Source: Planctomycetota bacterium (GTDB lineage Bacteria; Planctomycetota; Planctomycetia; Pirellulales; Pirellulaceae). Taken from it: a stretch of 39,437 nucleotides of DNA. Made by a program: the position numbers and the translations under genes. Positions 35,591 through 39,437 of the stretch are shown piece by piece (within the stretch, counting starts at the first letter, position 1; each line of letters starts with the position of its first letter). The notes below the pieces were generated by a model. The model made no database searches. It was given only the letters and a program-made list of their open reading frames with translations, and had not been told where the DNA came from. The stretch spans positions 1-39,437 of the forward strand of contig CAUJKA010000310.1 of the NCBI GenBank assembly GCA_963204965.1, in the 5' to 3' direction.

Positions 35591-35643
35591 TTTTAGTCGC
35601 GAACGCGACGGCAGTTTAAAGCCTGGGACGCGAGTCCCAGGAA
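35591..35643 (+). repeat. 53-nt double-hairpin repeat, copy 1
   Basis: Two hairpins in tandem: GTCGCG-AA-CGCGAC at 35596-35609, then CCTGGGAC-GCGA-GTCCCAGG at 35622-35641, joined by GGCAGTTTAAAG. The second copy lies inverted at 35792-35844. A third, partial copy with only the first hairpin (GTCGC-GAA-GCGAC, then GGCATTTTTA) is at 35665-35687. The element follows the ABC ATPase gene by 33 bases and could also act as its transcript end. Confidence 0.8.
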
Positions 35644-35791
35644 TTGTCAAGCGAACGATGATGAGTCGCGAAGCGACGGCATTTTTATGGTTGATACAAT
35701 TGAGTGTCGATTGCGTAAAATTGCATCGGTGATTCAATCTTGTGCCACCTTCTGTCGTCGCTCCTCGACTAACCGATCCACCGTTCCGCAT

Positions 35792-35844
35792 TTCCTGGGA
35801 TTGGCATCCCAGGCTAAAAACTGCCATCGCATCCGCGATTGAAA
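35792..35844 (-). repeat. 53-nt double-hairpin repeat, copy 2 (inverted)
   Basis: Read on the minus strand it aligns without gaps to copy 1 over all 53 bases. Hairpin one is ATCGC-GGAT-GCGAT (copy 1 GTCGC-GAAC-GCGAC); hairpin two is CCTGGGAT-GCCA-ATCCCAGG (copy 1 CCTGGGAC-GCGA-GTCCCAGG). In each stem a G-C pair has become A-T, or C-G become T-A, on both sides. The linker keeps GGCAGTTT. The 359-base gap 35558-35916 otherwise shows no gene. Confidence 0.8.
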
Positions 35845-35916
35845 TCCGCCTGGCTCAACGAGGTTTTGTGGGGACGGTGCCTTCGTGCCTCTGTGAGAGA
35901 TTAATAACTTAGCAAC

Positions 35917-36456
35917 CTACTGCTGCAGAACGAAACTCGACCCATCATACCAAAACGTAAGCGTACATTTCTTGGCAATACGCTTGGAGTTCACCCAAGT
36001 CCTGAGTTCCATTTCGAGTACCTTTCTATCCAAGTCGAAAGTGTATTGGTACGCGACCGCCCCATCTACATTACCGCCTCCCGTCCGCATTACCTGAAGG
36101 CGGTATTGGTCCCATGAATCACTGCGGTTCCCGTCAATTCGTATGTGCCCCGCATACTCACGCGTGCCAAGGTAACTGAGGTAGCGAATACTCACTAGCT
36201 TCTGGTCCAGAGCAATATCTTCGTATCTTGGCATCGAATCCGAGTGAATCAAGCCAAAAGGCCCACCAATTCCGGCATGCCCTGGCTCCCATTCGCAATC
36301 CTCCCATGGTAACTGGGTGACCTTACCGCAAACTTCGACCTCGAGGGAACTTGGATTGATTGAGAGCAAATGCCTGATTAGCAATAAGCCACCTAGCATC
36401 GCTCCCACGACCGTAGTGGCAATTAACAAAGTACGAGTTGAAAACTGAATTCGCAA
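35917..36456 (-). CDS. Short membrane-anchored protein of planctomycete type
   Basis: 179 residues from a TTG start at 36456. The N-terminus 'RIQFSTRTLLIATTVVGAML' is one hydrophobic segment with the Ser-x-Arg-Thr-Leu-Leu-Ile-Ala motif carried by many otherwise unrelated short proteins of planctomycetes; it should act as a signal anchor, leaving about 145 residues outside. That remainder is predicted beta-rich ('HIRIDGNRSDSWDQYRLQVM', 'YQYTFDLDRKVLEMELRTW') and has no motif I recognise. It is a lone gene between repeat blocks. The anchor motif is familiar, the function unknown. Confidence 0.65.
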   Translation of the reverse strand: MRIQFSTRTLLIATTVVGAMLGGLLLIRHLLSINPSSLEVEVCGKVTQLPWEDCEWEPGHAGIGGPFGLIHSDSMPRYEDIALDQKLVSIRYLSYLGTREYAGHIRIDGNRSDSWDQYRLQVMRTGGGNVDGAVAYQYTFDLDRKVLEMELRTWVNSKRIAKKCTLTFWYDGSSFVLQQ

Positions 36457-36677
36457 AAGCTAACTCAACTTCTACGTGTCACAAAAAACCGACGTTCCAA
36501 CTACAGGGACGCTATTCCTCGTGGCTTAAACGCCTAAATCGAACAGCCGATGGTGTGTTGCGCATGCGGGTGAGTTTTGATAACTGTGTGTGTGCGTGGG
36601 CAATGTACTTTTTGTAGCGGTGTTGGTTTGTAGGGGCGCATGCTGCACACTCCCTACGAAGAGATACAAAGAGCTGT

Positions 36678-37511
36678 TCAAGGCTTCAAATACAGATCGA
36701 ACCAGCCGACCATTCCGTCAAACATCCGTTTGTTACCGGCTGCGTCGAAGCCGTGGCCAGCGCCTTTGATGACGACCAGTTCGTTCTTGACGCCAGCCTT
36801 GTCAAAGGCTTCTACTATCTTCTCGCTATGTAAAAGCGGAACTAAATCGTCTTTGTCACCATGCACGAGGAAGGTCGGCGCGTCGTCGCTGGTGACATGC
36901 ATGAGCGGCGATACATCGGGAGCCTTTTTAGGATCAAACTTCAGCGCAGGAAACTGCTCGCGTCGCGGATTACCGGGCTCGACATATGGAGCCAAGTCGG
37001 TGGGTGGAAAGATGGCAACAACGGCTGCAATGCGAGGATCCGTTTCAGGCTTGCCCTTGTCGTTGCTTTGCGTGCCCAGAATGAGCGAGAGATGGCCACC
37101 GGCGCTGAAGCCAAAGACACCCAGCTTGCTCTTATCTACACCAAAGTCGGATGCATGCTCGTAGATGTGCTTAAGAGCCAACTTTACATCGGCCACACAT
37201 TCGGGGACGACGTAGCGAGGGCTGCTGCCGTGACGAACAGCGAACACGGTATAGCCGGCTTGAAGGACCGGTGCAATCAGCGAACCGGCCAATTGATCAG
37301 GCGGTGCCCATTGGCTCACCCAACCTCCGCTGACCATGAACAGCACTCCAATGCCCTTGGCATTTTCTTTGGGAGTGAACACATCATACGTCAGTGCCAT
37401 GCCGTCCTTGTGGCCATAGACCACATCTGGCTTCACTTCGTAGCGTTTCTGAGCCAAGCCTGTTGATGTCAACTGACAAAGCAGAAGCAATCCTGCGAGG
37501 TAGCGTAGCAT
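36678..37511 (-). CDS. Exported alpha/beta hydrolase (esterase-like)
   Basis: 277 residues with a signal peptide ('YLAGLLLLCQLTSTGLAQ'). The nucleophile elbow is 'GFSAGGHLS' (Ser near 154), with 'HGDKDDLVPL' holding the likely acid and 'GAGHGF' the catalytic His. The pattern 'DVVYGHKDGMALTYDVFTP' at the N-terminus is typical of the acetyl-xylan/carboxyl-esterase (BD-FAE-like) group that removes acyl groups from plant polysaccharides. It acts outside the cytoplasm. It is the last of three minus-strand genes, 65 bases after the BMC-T gene. The catalytic triad is complete; the substrate is inferred only from family resemblance. Confidence 0.88.
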   Translation of the reverse strand: MLRYLAGLLLLCQLTSTGLAQKRYEVKPDVVYGHKDGMALTYDVFTPKENAKGIGVLFMVSGGWVSQWAPPDQLAGSLIAPVLQAGYTVFAVRHGSSPRYVVPECVADVKLALKHIYEHASDFGVDKSKLGVFGFSAGGHLSLILGTQSNDKGKPETDPRIAAVVAIFPPTDLAPYVEPGNPRREQFPALKFDPKKAPDVSPLMHVTSDDAPTFLVHGDKDDLVPLLHSEKIVEAFDKAGVKNELVVIKGAGHGFDAAGNKRMFDGMVGWFDLYLKP

Positions 37512-37576
37512 GGTATATCCTAAACGGCGGGAGGAATGAGGCAGGCGCTACCGGAAGCAGCAACGGCAATTGAAGA

Positions 37577-38233
37577 CTACTTCAATGCGGGTGGCAACAA
37601 GGCGAGAACCGATTGACTGGGTCGTGCGATTACGTGAGCCGCAATCAGCTTGCCCAGGCCTTCAACCTTTGGCTTAGCCGCGTCGATAGCTGCACGCACT
37701 GCGGCGACGTCGCCACGAATGACGATGGTGACATAGCCGCCGCCCAATTTCTCTTTGCCGACAACGTCAACTTGAGCCGCTTTGCAGGCGGTGTCGATGG
37801 CTTCAAAGACTGCGGTAAAACCTTGTGTTTCGATAAAGCCTAGGGCTTGAATGGATTCTGAACTCACGGAAACTTCCTCTTGGGTTGATAGATTTTTGAC
37901 TACGTTTTGTTGGATCAGCGGATTGTACTCAGCCGAACTGAGTATTCCCTTGGCGGCTTCTTCGCTGACGCGAGGAATGACAGTGCTGACCGGCTTGCCT
38001 TGCATTTGCTGAGCGACTTGATGTCCGGCATCGATGGCCGCTCGAACAGAATCGACCGAGCCACGGATCTTGATGACGGTACCGAGAAAATCGTTCAGCT
38101 CGACTTGCCAAACTCGAATTCGAGCGGCCTTCTCCATAACATCCAGAGCCACCATGGCTGGAGTCCAGCCGGTTGTTTCCAGCACTCCGAGAGCCGAAGG
38201 GTCTGAAACGGGTGGCGTTGCACATTGAGTCAT
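37577..38233 (-). CDS. Tandem BMC-domain shell protein (BMC-T)
   Basis: 218 residues made of two bacterial microcompartment domains: about 14-100 ('ALGVLETTGWTPAMVALDVMEKAARIRV', 'GTVIKIRGSVDSVRAAIDAG') and about 129-218 ('ALGFIETQGFTAVFEAIDTACKAAQVDV', 'GGGYVTIVIRGDVAAVRAAIDAA'). Such doubles form trimers that tile the protein shell as pseudohexamers and often provide gated pores. Neither pore loop ('NDFLGTV', 'EKLGGGYV') contains Cys, so an iron-sulfur pore as in PduT is not expected. No other shell gene, aldolase or aldehyde dehydrogenase is in the window. It starts 22 bases after a secreted Gfo/Idh gene and precedes a secreted hydrolase. A remote part of the planctomycete fucose/rhamnose microcompartment is the natural guess. 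Confidence 0.9.
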   Translation of the reverse strand: MTQCATPPVSDPSALGVLETTGWTPAMVALDVMEKAARIRVWQVELNDFLGTVIKIRGSVDSVRAAIDAGHQVAQQMQGKPVSTVIPRVSEEAAKGILSSAEYNPLIQQNVVKNLSTQEEVSVSSESIQALGFIETQGFTAVFEAIDTACKAAQVDVVGKEKLGGGYVTIVIRGDVAAVRAAIDAAKPKVEGLGKLIAAHVIARPSQSVLALLPPALK

Positions 38234-38255
38234 GTCGAAATTGCCTTGATCAAAG

Positions 38256-39326
38256 TTAGCGCGTCGAAGTGGATGTGGAATCGACTATTTTAGCTGCAAT
38301 TTTTTCCGCCGCAGCGCGGTGTTGGTCCCAAATCTCGCTCATTAGGACCGGTTGTCCTCCGCGAGCCTTGGATTCTTGAGCCGCTTGCATGAAAGCCATC
38401 ATTTCCAGCGTTTCAGCGTTGGAGACGGGTGCCTCTTTGCCGCCGAGAAACTGGTCGATCTGGTAAACCAGCGGCTCGTAGCCGTCGAACTTGGCGTCTT
38501 GCTCGATTGCCTTATCGGCAAACACTACCATACCAAAACCGCTCGCACCCGAGCGAAGTCCGCGAAAGGTCCCAATGCGACCATCTTCCCACGTTCCAAC
38601 CACTACATCCGCACCTTCGGTGTGGGTTTGAACGACCTGCTTGCAGCCTTGCCCCATGGCGGTGTAAAGAGTTTCCACGCCATGAATACCGTACCAGTAC
38701 AGATCGGTGTGGGTCGGGTCGGTCGAGCAGGGGCTCCACGCAAACGCTCCCGTGATTTTGCCGCGATACTTGTCCTCGCGATAACGAGCGATCGAGGCGC
38801 TGAAGCGTAACGACGAACTGCTAAACCATTGAGCGCCGAAATGTTTGCCAACCAGATCGATGGCAATCGCTTGAGTAAGATCATTAGCCAGCGGCTTGTC
38901 GATGAAGACTCGCTTACCCGATCGAAAGACGGGAACAACCTGCTCCAAATGCTTGCGGCCATCCACGCTCTCTAACAACACTGCATCAACTTTAGGAAGC
39001 AGCGCTTCGATCGAATCCACGATCTCGACACCCATCTCCTTCATTTGCTTAGTGTACCCTTCGACGCGATCACGACTGGATGGCAAATCTGCGCTGCCGC
39101 CAGGAAAGGCTGCGACGACTTGCATGTTGATCGCTGGCTTCTTCGGATCGCGAGCTTGCATCAGCTTGGTGAACGCAATGCAATGCGAAGTGTCCAAGCC
39201 AATCATGCCAACCTTGAGCGGAGTGGGGACCTTGGTCTCATCAACTTTGGCCGTTTCATCGGCGAAGGATAGATGCGCAACGGCAAGCATCAGCAAGATT
39301 GAGATAATTAGTTTGCGAGAGTTCAT
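38256..39326 (-). CDS. Exported Gfo/Idh/MocA-family oxidoreductase
   Basis: 356 residues. A signal peptide ('KLIISILLMLAVAHLSFA') precedes the Rossmann fold, which starts 'LKVGMIGLDTSHCIAFTKLM' and carries the catalytic 'FIDKPLAND' motif near residue 145. The glycine pattern is GxxGxD rather than the usual GxGxxG, and signal-bearing members of this family are abundant in planctomycetes; those with solved relatives bind NAD(P) tightly so that it can be taken along by Tat export, but no twin-Arg motif is visible here. Probable sugar-related redox chemistry in the periplasm or paryphoplasm; substrate unknown. First gene of a run with the BMC-T gene (22-base gap) and the hydrolase. Confidence 0.85.
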   Translation of the reverse strand: MNSRKLIISILLMLAVAHLSFADETAKVDETKVPTPLKVGMIGLDTSHCIAFTKLMQARDPKKPAINMQVVAAFPGGSADLPSSRDRVEGYTKQMKEMGVEIVDSIEALLPKVDAVLLESVDGRKHLEQVVPVFRSGKRVFIDKPLANDLTQAIAIDLVGKHFGAQWFSSSSLRFSASIARYREDKYRGKITGAFAWSPCSTDPTHTDLYWYGIHGVETLYTAMGQGCKQVVQTHTEGADVVVGTWEDGRIGTFRGLRSGASGFGMVVFADKAIEQDAKFDGYEPLVYQIDQFLGGKEAPVSNAETLEMMAFMQAAQESKARGGQPVLMSEIWDQHRAAAEKIAAKIVDSTSTSTR

Positions 39327-39373
39327 AGTGAAGTGATCAGTGTTTAGTGGTTGGCTTAGTCAACAAAAGGGAA

Positions 39374-39402
39374 GCAGTCGCCTGCGGATTGCCGTTAAAC
39401 AA
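39374..39402 (-). repeat. Copy of the GTTTAACGGCAAGCC repeat
   Basis: GCAGTCGCCTGCGGATTGCC at 39374-39393 followed by GTTAAAC is the minus-strand form of the family at 20559-20680 and 24377-24541, with one changed position (GATT for GCTT). It lies upstream of the exported Gfo/Idh gene at the window edge, so a partner arm may lie beyond. Confidence 0.75.
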
Positions 39403-39437
39403 ACACAAGCAACAAGACCGACGAATTAGCTACGGAG

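Noticed and set aside
36861..37466. 201-codon plus-strand open frame opposite the alpha/beta hydrolase
   Set aside because: The minus-strand hydrolase has a signal peptide and full triad; the plus frame has neither motif nor start.

Overview
The window looks like a piece of a Planctomycetota chromosome, most likely order Pirellulales. The best markers are a DUF1501 protein next to a DUF1549/DUF1553 protein with a planctomycete-type cytochrome c domain, a tandem-BMC shell protein, two Gfo/Idh/MocA oxidoreductases (one with a signal peptide), a short protein with the N-terminal 'FSTRTLLIATT' membrane anchor common in this group, and long intergenic gaps full of palindromic repeats. Assignment below phylum is inference from memory. 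I saw no rRNA, tRNA, CRISPR array, prophage or intact insertion sequence.

Layout. 0.2-5.2 kb (minus): a secreted TraB/GumN-like protein, a gap with hairpins and a possible gene remnant, then a two-gene unit of an exosortase-like membrane protein and a membrane TPR protein. 5.3-9.6 kb (minus): pyruvate dehydrogenase E1 (aceE) and E2 (aceF), closed by a strong terminator. 10.3-13.1 kb (plus): alaS. 13.1-14.8 kb: repeats, a small antitoxin-like gene and an unrecognised gene. 15.1-18.2 kb (plus): rpsO and pnp, with a structured spacer. 18.4-24.4 kb (plus): a Gfo/Idh oxidoreductase, phosphatidylserine decarboxylase with an unusual N-terminal extension, then a tight set of ceramidase-like protein, calcineurin-like phosphoesterase and cardiolipin synthase; this reads as an envelope-lipid neighbourhood. 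24.5-28 kb: an STN-like periplasmic protein, a HEAT/TPR protein, a DUF1963 protein and repeats. 28.2-32.1 kb (minus): the DUF1501 and cytochrome/DUF1549/DUF1553 pair. 32.4-35.6 kb (plus): an unrecognised protein and a two-gene polar amino acid ABC importer whose binding protein and permease are fused. 35.6-39.4 kb: a block of double-hairpin repeats, a short anchored protein, then a minus-strand run of secreted Gfo/Idh protein, BMC-T shell protein and secreted alpha/beta hydrolase.

Most genes are housekeeping. The observations that stand out are: (1) the exosortase-like protein keeps the expected Arg and His but has Ser/Thr where the catalytic Cys should be; (2) a double BMC shell protein sits alone between two exported enzymes, away from any microcompartment operon; (3) two inverted copies of a 53-nt element differ by compensatory changes in both hairpins, so the structure itself appears selected; (4) the decarboxylase carries an extra domain with a Cys/His cluster; (5) PNPase ends in an Arg/Gly tail and its gene is preceded by a long hairpin and an almost C-free leader. 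I did not find a clear new multi-gene defence or metabolic system; the exosortase-like/TPR pair and the BMC-T run are the closest candidates.
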